This document shows, piece after piece, positions 43,339 through 52,656 of a stretch of DNA of 64,000 bases; positions within the stretch are counted from its first letter, which is position 1, and every line of letters starts with the position of its first letter. Source of the DNA: Rhizobiales bacterium NRL2 (lineage in GTDB: Bacteria > Pseudomonadota > Alphaproteobacteria > Minwuiales > Minwuiaceae); NCBI GenBank assembly GCA_001664005.1, contig CP016093.1, forward strand, positions 1,805,001 through 1,869,000, written 5' to 3'. The translations under genes were made by a program, and so were the position numbers. Below the pieces are notes generated by a model, which saw only the letters and a program-made list of their open reading frames with translations, was not told the origin of the DNA and searched no databases.

Positions 43339-43581
43339 CTAATCCGTCCAACTTGTGCATCTGACGCCTGGGCCATTTGCCGAACTAAATCCGAAACACC
43401 AAGAAACACGCCCGGTGTTCGTGTCGAGACGAAATGCTCCTTGCTGATTTCCGCCTGAGGGCACCAATTGGTATCGGGCCACGTCGGCCGAATCGCTCTC
43501 TGCCTCGTTGGTGACTGTAATCAAGAGTGCTGCGATTGTCGCAGCCGATACTGCAGCTATTGTCAGGTTACGAACCATCAT
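43339..43581 (-). CDS. Small exported protein (80 residues)
   Basis: It has a signal or anchor segment (VRNLTIAAVSAATIAALLITV) and a short mature part, YQLVPSGGNQQGAFRLDTNT-type, with a cysteine pair later. The strand-rich, disulphide-capable tail (GRVSWCFGFSS, RCTSW) resembles small periplasmic proteins seen near transport genes. CAGGAGAG gives a good ribosome site. Function unknown. Confidence 0.68.
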   Translation of the reverse strand: MMVRNLTIAAVSAATIAALLITVTNEAESDSADVARYQLVPSGGNQQGAFRLDTNTGRVSWCFGFSSANGPGVRCTSWTD

Positions 43582-43793
43582 GAGTGCTCTCCTGCGTTAT
43601 CCCTTGCCAGCGTTTGCGCTGGGACTTCGAAATCAGAGCGCGTCCTTCCGCCGTATTCGACAGCGCACTTTCCTTTCGACCGCCGTGGCTTGGCAGGGGA
43701 AACCCTCGCCGGGTACGCGCGCCGTGACGTGAGCCCCATTCTTCATCCTCTCGAAGGTAGAGTCTGGTCTGCATTTGCGCTGGGCCCCAACAC

Positions 43794-44352
43794 TGGACCA
43801 CCGGATTGTGGAGTTTTTCGGTTCTATCACGGTGACGAGCTGGTATCGCCGCCGAAATTGTGCCGCGCAATCGGCACCTTGCAACCGATCGCGCTGTGAG
43901 GCCTGACTTCGTTGTAGTCGCTGCGCCAATCCTCAAGCTTTTCGCGGGCATCGGCAAGGCTCATGAACTCAGTGGGCGTTCAGACATTCCGCTCGGAGCA
44001 TGCTGTTAAACGCCTCGATGAAGCCATTGTCGGTGGGTTTGCCGGGCCGGGAGAAGTCCAGCGTCACCTCGTTCGCATAGGCCCAGAGACCCAGGTCCCG
44101 CGAGATGAATTCGCTCCCGTTGTCGACACGAATGGTCTTCGGATAGCCGATGCTGGCACAGACCCGTTCCAAGGTGTAGACTACATTCTCTCCCCCTATG
44201 AGCGAAGCGCGGATCGACCGCGGGACAGTGCCGGGAGTGCGTGTCCACCACGGTCAGAATGCGTAGTCTCCTGCCCGTTGCCAGATGGTCGTGAACGAAG
44301 TCGAGCGCCCAAACGTAGTTTGGCCCGACCGCTTCCCGGCGGTCCTCACAGT
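43794..44352 (-). pseudogene. Broken IS3-family transposase (orfB) and right terminus
   Basis: The rve-type integrase parts are readable but in different frames: YVWALDFVHDHLATGRRL, VVDTHSRHCPAVDPRF, then IGYPKTIRVDNGSEFISRD, FSRPGKPTDNGFIEAFN, then KLEDW-like and VPIALR-like ends. At least two frameshifts and a stop disrupt it. The terminus begins at 43794 (TGGACCACCGG) and pairs with 53429-53457. Sequence upstream of 44352 is unrelated, so the 5' half has been separated from it. Confidence 0.8.
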
Positions 44353-44405
44353 GAGCTATTCCCCTTCCGTTGGACAGGTTTGAGAACGATTTAAACTACA
44401 GCTGG
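44352..44405. repeat. IS-end-like repeat, right copy
   Basis: Inverted partner of 35768-35822, directly joined to the IS3 transposase fragment. The shared block includes TCCGTTGGACAGGTTTG. Confidence 0.55.
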
Positions 44406-44565
44406 GGCCTGCCGATCGCGCTGCACAATCGCGGCAGCGATACCCGCCCGTCACCGTGATCAGAGCCGAAAACTCCAGGATCCGGCGATCCAGGGGCTCA
44501 GAGCACAAACGGAATGACTCTCGTTCTGAACGAGGGAACCAAGGGGCTCAGACCACAGGGCTGCC

Positions 44566-44724
44566 ATGGATTTCCTGAGGCGGGCGCTGAAACGCTTCGG
44601 CTCAACACGCACCATCGTCACCGACCGCCTGCGTTCCTACCGCGCGGCATTCTCGAGCCTCGGCATAGGCGACCGCCAGGACACCACGCGTTGGCGGAAC
44701 AACCGGGCGGAAAATTCCCATCAG
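44566..44724 (+). pseudogene. IS6-family transposase fragment
   Basis: About 53 codons of the catalytic core: DFLRRALKRFG, TIVTDRLRSYRAAFSSLG (second catalytic Asp), WRNNRAENSHQP (final Glu). The N-terminal half and the C-terminus are missing. It marks a further old insertion event at the left edge of the TRAP cluster. Confidence 0.8.
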
Positions 44725-44727
44725 CCG

Positions 44728-44952
44728 TCTGACCTCAACCAGATACAGCTCTGCTGCGCCGGGGTCAGATTGCACTGACAATGCCCCTGCGGGAATGTCG
44801 ACCTCTACGAGATGACCCGGGAAGCGAACCTCGACTCCTACCACCTGGAGCCCCGCCGGGCGGATCGTCGTAGGAGCGCCTGATCCTCACACGGCAGGCG
44901 GCTGCGCCGGGGCCCGTGTCGCCCCGGCCCGCACCGCCGCAGCGGTGCCCGC
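44728..44952. other. Intergenic remnant region
   Basis: About 220 bp between the IS6 fragment and dctM. A GC-rich hairpin (GCCGGGGC / GCCCCGGC at 44906-44928) could end the TRAP operon transcript but has no T-run. A short protein-like tail (NVDLYEMTREANLDSYHLEP) is present in one + frame. Confidence 0.35.
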
Positions 44953-46236
44953 TCAGTACATCTGCCGTGGCAGCCAGAGCGCGATGTCGGGGAAGGCCAC
45001 CAGCAGGCCGACGCCGATCAACAGCAGCAGCACGAATGGCAGGGCGCCGCGCGCCACCTCCAGCACGTTGGTCAGCCCCGGTATCAGCCCCTGGATGGTG
45101 TAGAGATTGATGCCGACCGGCGGGGTGATCAGGCCTATCTCCAGCAGCATCACCAGCACCACGCCGAACCAGACCGGGTCGTAGCCGAGCCCGGTGACGA
45201 TAGGAAACACCACCGACAGGGTCAGCACCATCATCGACAGCGCGTCGATGAACATGCCGAGCACCAGGTAGATCAGCACAATGACGCCCAACACCACCAC
45301 CGGCGCCACCGCAAGGTCGGCGACCCAGCTCGTCGCCTCCCGCGTCATGCCCCACGCGAACAGCGCGTAGGAGAAGATGTGCGCGCCGATGATGACGAAC
45401 ATCAGCATCGACGTGAAGGTGACTGCGGCGACCACCGACTCGCGGATCACCGTCCAGGTCAGCCGGCGATAGGCCGCGGCGACCACCAGGGCGATCAGCA
45501 CGCCTAGCGCCGCCACCTCGGTCGGCGTGGCCCAGCCGAAATAAATCCCGCCCAGAACCACCAAGATGATCGCCAGGACCGGCAACACGTCGCCGATGGA
45601 GCCGAGCAGTTCGCGCCTGCGGGTGCGGGTCTCGTCCAGCGGCACCGGCGGCGACACGGCAGGGTCGCGCCAAGCCCGCCAGCCGATATAGGCGGCGAAC
45701 AACACCAGCATCATCAGCCCCGGCACGGCGGCAGCGATGAACAGCCGCCCGAGCGAGACCTCGACTAGCGCCGCGTAGATGATCAGCGGGATGCTGGGCG
45801 GGATCAGGATGCCCAGCGTTCCGCCGGCGGCCAGCGTGCCGAAGATCAAGCGCCGGTCGTAGCCGAGCGCCATCAGGTTGGGGATCGCCGCCGTGCCGAT
45901 GGTCGCGGCGGTGGCGACGCTGGAGCCACTGACAGCCGAGAAGACGCCGCAGGCGCCGATATTGGCGTGCAGCAGCCCGCCGGGCAGCCAGCGCAGCCAC
46001 AGGCTCATCGCCCGATAGAAGCGCTGGGCGATGTCGGAGCGCTGGATGATCTCGCCCATCAGCAGGAACAGCGGCACGCTGATCAAGATGTAGTTGTCGG
46101 CGATGTTCCAGAGCGCGTAGCCGGCGCCGCGCAGGTGCGCGGGGTTCAGGATCACGAGCCAGACGAGGCCGCTGCCGCCCAGCGTCACTGCGATGGGGAC
46201 GCCGAGGAACAGCGGAACCAGGATCGAGATCATCAT
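44953..46236 (-). CDS. dctM: TRAP transporter large permease (DctM)
   Basis: A 427-residue, about 12-segment permease. Family features are LFLGVPIAVTLGGSGLVWL at the start, NIGACGVFSAVSGSSVATAATIG, LIPPSIPLIIYA and the late GLITPPVGINLYTIQGL. It drives sodium- or proton-coupled uptake of an organic acid. The first ATG lies without a good ribosome site; a GAGGGAG lies about 28 bp upstream, so the real start may be a non-ATG codon nearer to dctQ. Confidence 0.9.
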   Translation of the reverse strand: MMISILVPLFLGVPIAVTLGGSGLVWLVILNPAHLRGAGYALWNIADNYILISVPLFLLMGEIIQRSDIAQRFYRAMSLWLRWLPGGLLHANIGACGVFSAVSGSSVATAATIGTAAIPNLMALGYDRRLIFGTLAAGGTLGILIPPSIPLIIYAALVEVSLGRLFIAAAVPGLMMLVLFAAYIGWRAWRDPAVSPPVPLDETRTRRRELLGSIGDVLPVLAIILVVLGGIYFGWATPTEVAALGVLIALVVAAAYRRLTWTVIRESVVAAVTFTSMLMFVIIGAHIFSYALFAWGMTREATSWVADLAVAPVVVLGVIVLIYLVLGMFIDALSMMVLTLSVVFPIVTGLGYDPVWFGVVLVMLLEIGLITPPVGINLYTIQGLIPGLTNVLEVARGALPFVLLLLIGVGLLVAFPDIALWLPRQMY

Positions 46237-46267
46237 GAGGATCAGGGTTTCGATCGCTGCCGCTCCC

Positions 46268-46774
46268 TCACGCCGCCGTATCGGCGCCGACGTGCAACGC
46301 CGTCACGACCGAGCGGGCCAGCTCCACCGAGGCGCGAAGCAGCATCAGCCCCAGCCCCACCATCATGCCGACCTGCGGATAGAACAGTGGCGTCATCATC
46401 AGGCCCTGGCTGCGGATGTTCTCGGCGAAGGAGTTGGCCGTGACGGTCCAGCCGACATAGAACAGCGCCGCGACGTAGAGCACCAAGAACAGCGACGCGC
46501 CGAGCGCGGTCACCCAGGCGCCCAAGCGCGGGTTCATCCGCTCGACCAGGAAGTCGGCGGCGATGTGGGTCCGCCGCCGGGTCACCTCGGCCAGCGGTAA
46601 GAAGATTAGCCAGGCCATCGCCAGGCTGCTGTATTCCGAAGTGAAGGGCAGGCCGCTGCCGGCCGCCCGGACGGTGATTTCGGCCAGCACCAGCACCAGG
46701 ATGACCACTACTGCCAGCCCGCCGACGATCAGGGCGAGCCGGTCCAGGATGCGCAGGGTACGTGTGGAGGACAT
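46268..46774 (-). CDS. dctQ: TRAP transporter small permease (DctQ)
   Basis: A 168-residue protein with four membrane segments. The family stretch LAMAWLIFLPLAEVTRRRTHI with the following DFLVERMNP is clear. DctQ assists DctM and contacts the binding protein. It lies between an amidohydrolase gene and dctM in one operon. Confidence 0.88.
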   Translation of the reverse strand: MSSTRTLRILDRLALIVGGLAVVVILVLVLAEITVRAAGSGLPFTSEYSSLAMAWLIFLPLAEVTRRRTHIAADFLVERMNPRLGAWVTALGASLFLVLYVAALFYVGWTVTANSFAENIRSQGLMMTPLFYPQVGMMVGLGLMLLRASVELARSVVTALHVGADTAA

Positions 46775-46790
46775 CGTCGAACCACGCCGC

Positions 46791-47663
46791 TCAGTGAGCG
46801 AAGTAGAGAGCGGTCGGGTTGTCCACCAGGATCTTGCGGCGGGTCGCGTCGTCGCGCGCCCAGACGCCGAGCAGGTCGAACAGATCGCCGTCGTTCGGCG
46901 CCTGCCCCGGGAAGCCGGAATGCGGCCAGTCGGTGCCCCATACGCACCGGTCGGGATTGGCGTCGATCAGGCGGTGTGCCCGCTCGGCCAGCGCGTCGTC
47001 CGGTTCGTGGAGTGCGGTGGAGAGCTTCACCCAGGCACGCCCGTCCCGCATCAGCTCCAGCAGCATCTTGAAGCCTTCTTCGTCGGTGCCGCTGTCGGCC
47101 TGAATCCGGGCCATGTGGTCGAACACGACCGGGATGTCGAGACTGACAACGGAATCCACCAAGTCCGGCAGGGTGCGAGCGTCGATGAAGAACTGGATGT
47201 GCCAGCCATATTGCTTGATGCGCTGGGCGACCGGGGCGAACTGGGCGAGCGTCAGCCCGCCCTTGACCGAAGGGTTGATCCGTACGCCGCGGGCGCCGCG
47301 TTGGTGCATCGCCGCGACGTCCGCCTCAGGGATGTCGCCATGGATGGCGACCACCGCACGGCCGTTGGCTCCGAGCCGCTCGGTCGATTCCAGCGTGCAG
47401 CTGTTGTCGGTGCCGTAGAAGCTCGGCTGGACGATCACCACGCGCCTGACGCCGATGGTCTCGATCATCCGGACATAGTCCCCGTAGAGACCTTCGAGGG
47501 GCGTCAGTGCGCGGTTCTCCCCCAGGGGATAGCGGTCGAACGGCCCGACGATGTGCATGTGGCAGTCGCAGGCGCCGGGGAAGGTGCGCAGCTTCGGCTT
47601 TCGCGTGTCGCGCACATGGCCCGATTCGTTGCCTAACTTGCCCTCCAGCTTGATCTCCACCAT
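46791..47663 (-). CDS. Amidohydrolase-superfamily TIM-barrel hydrolase (PDC hydrolase-like)
   Basis: A 290-residue amidohydrolase_2-type enzyme. The N-terminal metal motif is DCHMHIVGPFDRYPLG, later VIVQPSFYGTDNS, VFDHMARIQ and WGTDWPHSG (catalytic Asp). This resembles 2-pyrone-4,6-dicarboxylate lactonase (LigI) and relatives acting on lactones or dicarboxylates. It is in a TRAP operon with another amidohydrolase, so a cyclic carboxylate substrate is likely (inference). Confidence 0.85.
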   Translation of the reverse strand: MVEIKLEGKLGNESGHVRDTRKPKLRTFPGACDCHMHIVGPFDRYPLGENRALTPLEGLYGDYVRMIETIGVRRVVIVQPSFYGTDNSCTLESTERLGANGRAVVAIHGDIPEADVAAMHQRGARGVRINPSVKGGLTLAQFAPVAQRIKQYGWHIQFFIDARTLPDLVDSVVSLDIPVVFDHMARIQADSGTDEEGFKMLLELMRDGRAWVKLSTALHEPDDALAERAHRLIDANPDRCVWGTDWPHSGFPGQAPNDGDLFDLLGVWARDDATRRKILVDNPTALYFAH

Positions 47664-47693
47664 CGCTGCGTCCCTCCCCGTTGACCGACTTGC

Positions 47694-49379
47694 TTAGTTG
47701 AACTTGTCCAGCACCGACCCCGGGCCGGTGCGATGTTCGACATAGTCCTTGCCGTCGAACACCTGCCGGCCGTTGCACCAGACGCCGTGCATACCGAGCG
47801 GCTCGCGGATCGCCCGCATGCCGCCGCCGGGCAGGTCGGGGACCCGCTTGGGCGGCGAAATACCGACCTTGTCGGGGTCGAACAGCATCAAGTCGGCGTA
47901 GCCGCCCGGTACGATTCGGCCACGGCCCTGAAGGCCGTAGAGGTCCGCGGGGTGGCTGGTCAGCCGCCGCACGGCCTCGGGCAGGGCGAGATCGCCGCGT
48001 TCCCGCACCCAGCGGCCGAGCACATACAGGCCGAGGCCGGCGTCGCACATGAAGATCAGATGGGCACCCGCGTCCGAGAGCGCGATCACGCCGGCATCAT
48101 GCTTGAGCAGCGGCGCCGCGCCGTCCTCGTTCACGTTCAAGAACTTGCCGACCATGACCGTCTTCAGGTCCTCCTCGAGCCAGAGGTCGAAGAGGGTGTC
48201 CAGCGGGTCGGCACCCCGTTCCCGCGCGATCTCCGCGATCGACCTGTTGGTCAGGCCCTCGTTCTTCTTCAGCGCCGGCACGGCGACCGAGACCCGCTCC
48301 CAGTTGCCGGTGAAGAAGACGCCGGCCTTCGGGTGGGCGAGGTTCTGGCGCAGCCCTTCGCGGAACTCGGGGTCGGCATAGGTCTTCTTCAGCGTCACCG
48401 CGTCGGCGGCCTTGTAGGGCGCGAACGCGTCGTGGCTGTGCAGCGGATAGGCGCTGGTGCCGGTGAAGTCCATCGACAGCGGCTGGGCCGTGACCTGATG
48501 GTACATGCGGTGGCCGCGGCCGATCGCCTGGGCGCAGCGGTCCAACGCGTCATAGGCCCCGGTGGGGTTGGCGTCGTTGAACATGCTGTTGACCGAGGAG
48601 AGGCTCAGCGTCGCCCCGGTCTTCGCCGCCAGGTCTTCCAGCCAGTCGAGGCTCAGCTTCAGCCCGTAGGCGCACTGGAACACGCCGTGGTTGTATTCGC
48701 CCAGCACGCCGACGAGCTTGGCCAACTCGCCCTCAGTGGCGATGGTCGAGGGCATCGGGATGCCGTCATAGCCGCTGTGGTTCGGCGAGAACGAGGAGGC
48801 GAAGCCGATCGCACCGCCGTTCATCGCCTGGCGGATCAGGTCCTCCATCGCCTTCATCTCGTCCTCGGTCGCCTCCTTGCGCTGCCAGGCGTCCTCGCCC
48901 ATCACCACCGTGCGGATGGTCGAATGGCCGACGAAGGCGGCGACGTTGGCGTAGATGCCGCGGCTGCGGACGAATTCGAGATATTCGGGGAAGGTCTCGA
49001 AGCCCCAGTTCACTCCGGCAAGCAGGGCCTCTAGGTCCATGCCCTCTACCACCGAGAGGTTCTTGAGGACCGTTTCGTTGTACTGGTGCGGGCAGGGCGC
49101 GACCGTGAAGCCGCAATTGCCCATCACCACGGTGGTCACGCCGAGCGAGGGCGACGGGGACAGGGTCTGGTCCCACGTCACCTGCGCGTCGTAGTGGGTG
49201 TGGATGTCGACGATGCCCGGTGCCAGCACCAGACCGTCGGCGTCCACCGTCTCGGCGGCCGCGTCGGAGAGACGACCGATCTCGGTCACTCGGCCGTCCT
49301 TGACGCCTACGTCCGCCAGCTGCTCCGCGGCGCCCGTGCCATCCAGCACGCGAGCGTTCTTGATCACGAGGTCGAGCAT
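47694..49379 (-). CDS. N-acyl-D-amino-acid deacylase-type amidohydrolase
   Basis: A 561-residue enzyme of the D-aminoacylase group. The metal site begins with PGIVDIHTHYDAQVTWD; GNCGFTVAPC supplies the cysteine ligand typical of these enzymes; later GHSTIRTVVMG, and LSDAGAHLIFMCD with the catalytic Asp. It ends in a beta-sandwich domain (GRGRIVPGGYADLMLFD). The ATG at 49379 follows GGAGGAG; the much longer open frame upstream overlaps dctP and is rejected. Confidence 0.88.
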   Translation of the reverse strand: MLDLVIKNARVLDGTGAAEQLADVGVKDGRVTEIGRLSDAAAETVDADGLVLAPGIVDIHTHYDAQVTWDQTLSPSPSLGVTTVVMGNCGFTVAPCPHQYNETVLKNLSVVEGMDLEALLAGVNWGFETFPEYLEFVRSRGIYANVAAFVGHSTIRTVVMGEDAWQRKEATEDEMKAMEDLIRQAMNGGAIGFASSFSPNHSGYDGIPMPSTIATEGELAKLVGVLGEYNHGVFQCAYGLKLSLDWLEDLAAKTGATLSLSSVNSMFNDANPTGAYDALDRCAQAIGRGHRMYHQVTAQPLSMDFTGTSAYPLHSHDAFAPYKAADAVTLKKTYADPEFREGLRQNLAHPKAGVFFTGNWERVSVAVPALKKNEGLTNRSIAEIARERGADPLDTLFDLWLEEDLKTVMVGKFLNVNEDGAAPLLKHDAGVIALSDAGAHLIFMCDAGLGLYVLGRWVRERGDLALPEAVRRLTSHPADLYGLQGRGRIVPGGYADLMLFDPDKVGISPPKRVPDLPGGGMRAIREPLGMHGVWCNGRQVFDGKDYVEHRTGPGSVLDKFN

Positions 49380-49408
49380 CGTCTTCTCCTCCGTTTCGGT
49401 AGCGACAA

Positions 49409-50458
49409 TCAGCCTTCCGGCGTCTCCACGGCCTTCAGCACGTCGGCGAGCACCGCCTCGGCACCCTCGCCGGCCCGCTCCAGCCATTTCGGCCACACCC
49501 GCTCCTGCGCGATGGCACGGAGCTTCTGATATTCCTCGGGCGTGGCGGTCGCCATCTTGAAGCCGAAGACCTCCTCGGCTTCCGTGCGCTTCTCCTGGTC
49601 GCGGGCTTCCAGGGTCGAGGCGATCTCCTCGACCACTGCCCGCATCTCCTCGTCGAGGACATTCTTGAGCGCGTCGGGAAGGGCCCCGTAGCGCTCCTTG
49701 TTCACGATGGGCCAAGCCGAGATGTACATCGGGTCGGCGATGTAGCCGGCGTTCAGAACCTCGTGGAACTTGGAGCCCTTGATGTTGCCCGAGCCGGTAA
49801 TCAGACCGTCCAGCAGGTTGCGCTGCAGAGCGGCATAGACCTCGTGCGACTGCATCGTGACAGGGTTTGCGCCCAGTCCGAGTATCAGTTCCGAGAGCTC
49901 GGGCGTGAAGACGCGCATCTTCTTGCCTTGGAAGCTGTCGAGCGTTGGCGTCTCGTGCTCGACGAACCAGAAGTTCATCGGCTCGTAGTAATAACGCACG
50001 CCGAAATCCACGGCTTTGTGGGCACCGAGGATCTTGTTGACGGCCTCGGACATCGCCGGGCTTTCCCATGCGGCGTTGGTGGCGTCCTGGCCGGCCGAGA
50101 CGTTAATCTTCTCGGGGAACAGGAACGGCATCTCCGGAGCCACCAGGATTGGATAGGTGCCGGCCACGAAGGAGGGTACCCAGTCGCCGCCCTCGATCAA
50201 GCCGTCGCGCACAACCGTCATCACTTCGCCGAACTTGTAGGGCGTCTCGGCAATGAAGACGTACTGGATGTCCAACTCGCCGTCGGTCCGCTCGCGGATC
50301 TTGTCGAAGGCCTTGGCCAGCAGTTGCGGATAGTCGTGGGTCATGGGTAGACCGCCGACATAGCGCCACTTCTCCGCCGCCGCAGCGCTACCGCTCAGGG
50401 CGACAGCTGCCATGGCCGCACCCGTCAGTGCCGCCGCCACGCTCTTCCAGGTCTTCAT
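49409..50458 (-). CDS. dctP: TRAP transporter substrate-binding protein (DctP)
   Basis: A 349-residue periplasmic protein with a signal peptide (AAALTGAAMAAVALSGSAAAA). The DctP family part includes LLAKAFDKIRERTDGELDIQ, FQGKKMRVFTPE (arginine of the substrate carboxylate site) and AALQRNLLDGLITGSGNIKG. It delivers the ligand to DctQM. GGGGAAGAG precedes the ATG. It sits 29 bp upstream of the deacylase gene in the same operon. Confidence 0.9.
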   Translation of the reverse strand: MKTWKSVAAALTGAAMAAVALSGSAAAAEKWRYVGGLPMTHDYPQLLAKAFDKIRERTDGELDIQYVFIAETPYKFGEVMTVVRDGLIEGGDWVPSFVAGTYPILVAPEMPFLFPEKINVSAGQDATNAAWESPAMSEAVNKILGAHKAVDFGVRYYYEPMNFWFVEHETPTLDSFQGKKMRVFTPELSELILGLGANPVTMQSHEVYAALQRNLLDGLITGSGNIKGSKFHEVLNAGYIADPMYISAWPIVNKERYGALPDALKNVLDEEMRAVVEEIASTLEARDQEKRTEAEEVFGFKMATATPEEYQKLRAIAQERVWPKWLERAGEGAEAVLADVLKAVETPEG

Positions 50459-50492
50459 TGGACTCTTCCCCGCTTGATGTTGGTTGTTGGGT

Positions 50493-51308
50493 TCATGCCG
50501 CGCCACCTCGCCGGTCGATAAACGACGCGAGTGCCGCCGCGCCTAGCGCCGCGCCTGACAGGACCAGCCCGTGCCGATGGCCGGTGAAGCGCTGCATCTC
50601 GGCGTCCTTGAGCCGCGAGAGCAGGTCGGCCGCCACCGTCGGAGGCACGAACGGACTGCCCTGCGGCGCCAGGATCAGCACCGGGCATTCGATCGTGCCG
50701 AGTACGTCGCCGATGTCCTGTTCCATGATGTAGTCGAACATCGCCGCGAGCATTTTCGCGCTGCAGGCGAGCTGGGCCTCGTGGACCCACTGCTTCAGCT
50801 CGGGGGCGGCGTCCGCCATGAACCGCCCCTCGACCATGCGCTCCGACCACGCCTCGATGCGGCCGTCGCGCAGCATGTCGGGAAAGGTTTCGATGTTCGG
50901 AACCAGCCGGCCGGCATAAGTGGTCGACATCACCGTGACCGACTGGGCGCGGCCCCGCTGCCCCGCCGCCCAGGCCAAGCCAATAGTGCCGCCCCAGGAC
51001 TCGCCGACGAAATGGCAGCGTTCCACGCCCTCCCGGTCCAGCACCGCGTTCACGTCGGCGATCAGCGCGTCGGTGGCCCAGCGCGGCTCCGGGTCGGCGG
51101 CGCCGGAGCCGCCGTGGCCGCGCATGTCGGTGCGGATGACGCGGAAGCCGCGGCCTAGCAGAGTCCGCAGCCAGAGCCGCCACGCCTCATGGTTGAAGCC
51201 CAGGCCGTGGTGCATGAATACGGTGACCGGCGCAGAATCCCAGACCGGCGCCGTGTTGTCGACCGTATACGAAATCCGTGTTCCGTCGGCGCTGGCCACC
51301 GTCGGCAT
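50493..51308 (-). CDS. Alpha/beta hydrolase
   Basis: A 271-residue hydrolase. The oxyanion region is MHHGLGFNHEAW, the nucleophile elbow FVGESWGGTIGLAW (Ser about residue 99), the acid follows PVLILAPQGSPFVPP, and the histidine is in TGHRHGLVLSG. Resembles 3-oxoadipate enol-lactonase-like enzymes. The ATG at 51308 follows GGGAGGGA. It lies 34 bp upstream of dctP and so is part of the operon. Confidence 0.85.
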   Translation of the reverse strand: MPTVASADGTRISYTVDNTAPVWDSAPVTVFMHHGLGFNHEAWRLWLRTLLGRGFRVIRTDMRGHGGSGAADPEPRWATDALIADVNAVLDREGVERCHFVGESWGGTIGLAWAAGQRGRAQSVTVMSTTYAGRLVPNIETFPDMLRDGRIEAWSERMVEGRFMADAAPELKQWVHEAQLACSAKMLAAMFDYIMEQDIGDVLGTIECPVLILAPQGSPFVPPTVAADLLSRLKDAEMQRFTGHRHGLVLSGAALGAAALASFIDRRGGAA

Positions 51309-51477
51309 GCGCGATCCCTCCCCCAAGTCGCCCGTCTGTCCGGAATTCTTCTCGATTGCGCCGGCTCGCCCTCCGATGCCAATACCACGCTGCCTGAGCA
51401 AGCATCCAGCTTTATCTGAAAAGTGCAGGCCTGCCCTCTACGCGCCGCATGTCTCTGAGATTGAATTGAATGTTGGA

Positions 51478-52521
51478 TCAATTCTCGGTCTGCAACCGAT
51501 AGACGCGGCCGGCAGTGCCGCTGAACAGCGACTTCTTTTCGTTCTCCGAACATCCCGCCGTCAATCGCTTGAACGCATTCCACAACGATCGATAGGTGCA
51601 CATCCCTTTGTCAACGGGAAAATTGCTTTCGAACATGCATCTCTCCGGCCCGAAGGCGGCGATGCAGGTCTCAACATAGGGCTTCCAGGCGGCCGCCAGG
51701 GTTGCCGAGTCGGGCGGGGCGGGCCGTTCGTGGAAGGCGAAGCCGACGATCCGCATGCAGAGGCCGCCGAGCTTCACGGTCAGGTTCGGAAACTGCGCCA
51801 GTTCCAGGATCCTCGCACGCCATTCGGCGAAGACCTCGTCGCGGCGGCCGGCGAACGGGCCGACGCCGATCGGCCCGCCGACATGGTCGAGGACGATTGC
51901 GGTGTCGGGGAAGGCCCGCACCAGGTCGGCCACCTCGTCGAGCTGGGTGTGCAGCGCCCAGACGTCGAAGCTCAGCCCGAGCGGCGCCAGCGCCGCGAAG
52001 CCGGTCCGGAAGGCCGGATCCATCATCAATCCGGGCGGCGGCGCGGCGGTGGTGCCGCGTACGTCCTTGTGCCAAGCGGCACCGTTGCGGATGCCGCGGA
52101 ACCGGCCGTCGGCCGCCGCGACATGCGCTTCCAGCACCGGCCGGGCGCGGTCGCCCAGCCGGAGGTCAACATTGCCGACGATGCCGGCGCAGATGCCGTG
52201 GCGCCCGCGCGCCGCGGCCTCGGTGCCGACGTCCCGAATAAACTCGGTCTCACCCAGCGAACGCAGCTCCGGGGGCCCGTCCGGTCGGTACCAGGCGCGG
52301 CACTCGACGAATACGGTCGCGGCGATCCGGTGGCCCGCGTCGAGGTCGGCCAGCAGTTCCTCAGCCGGATAGTGGGAGCCGGGCAGTTCCCACAGATGGT
52401 GGTGGGCGTCTACGATCGGTAGGTCCGGTTCCAGCACCGGCTCGCCGGCCAGCGCCAGCCAGTCCGGGTCGAGGTCGATCAGCGGCCGGCCGGGGCTCTT
52501 GTCGTCGTGCAGGTCGGTCAT
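51478..52521 (-). CDS. Amidohydrolase-superfamily TIM-barrel hydrolase
   Basis: A 347-residue amidohydrolase_2 enzyme: PIVDAHHHLWELPGSHYP at the metal site, RGIRNGAAWHK, FDVWALHTQLDEVADL, IVLDHVGGPIGVG and MFESNFPVDKG (catalytic Asp). Similar to L-fucono-lactonase and LigI-like hydrolases. It is the first gene of the TRAP operon, 169 bp before the hydrolase gene, so a promoter may also lie in that gap. Confidence 0.85.
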   Translation of the reverse strand: MTDLHDDKSPGRPLIDLDPDWLALAGEPVLEPDLPIVDAHHHLWELPGSHYPAEELLADLDAGHRIAATVFVECRAWYRPDGPPELRSLGETEFIRDVGTEAAARGRHGICAGIVGNVDLRLGDRARPVLEAHVAAADGRFRGIRNGAAWHKDVRGTTAAPPPGLMMDPAFRTGFAALAPLGLSFDVWALHTQLDEVADLVRAFPDTAIVLDHVGGPIGVGPFAGRRDEVFAEWRARILELAQFPNLTVKLGGLCMRIVGFAFHERPAPPDSATLAAAWKPYVETCIAAFGPERCMFESNFPVDKGMCTYRSLWNAFKRLTAGCSENEKKSLFSGTAGRVYRLQTEN

Positions 52522-52656
52522 GGGGCGCGTATCCCTCGCCGGGGTTTTGTCAGACTAAATTTCGGAGCATCTCCAAATAGCATCCGGTAGGCTGGCCGGA
52601 TGGGCAACCCCTTCCGCTATTTCAACAGTTCTCCGGCGGAAATCCACCAGCGAAAC

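Noticed and set aside
44906-44928. Intrinsic terminator of the TRAP operon
   Set aside because: The stem is good but there is no T-run on the minus strand, so it is mentioned only as part of the gap.
44765-46000. A 411-codon minus-strand frame
   Set aside because: Alternative frame of dctM with Ala/Arg/Gly-rich composition and no membrane segments.
47694-50069. A 791-codon frame including the D-aminoacylase
   Set aside because: The part beyond 49379 is a shadow of dctP in another frame; the real start is the ATG after GGAGGAG.
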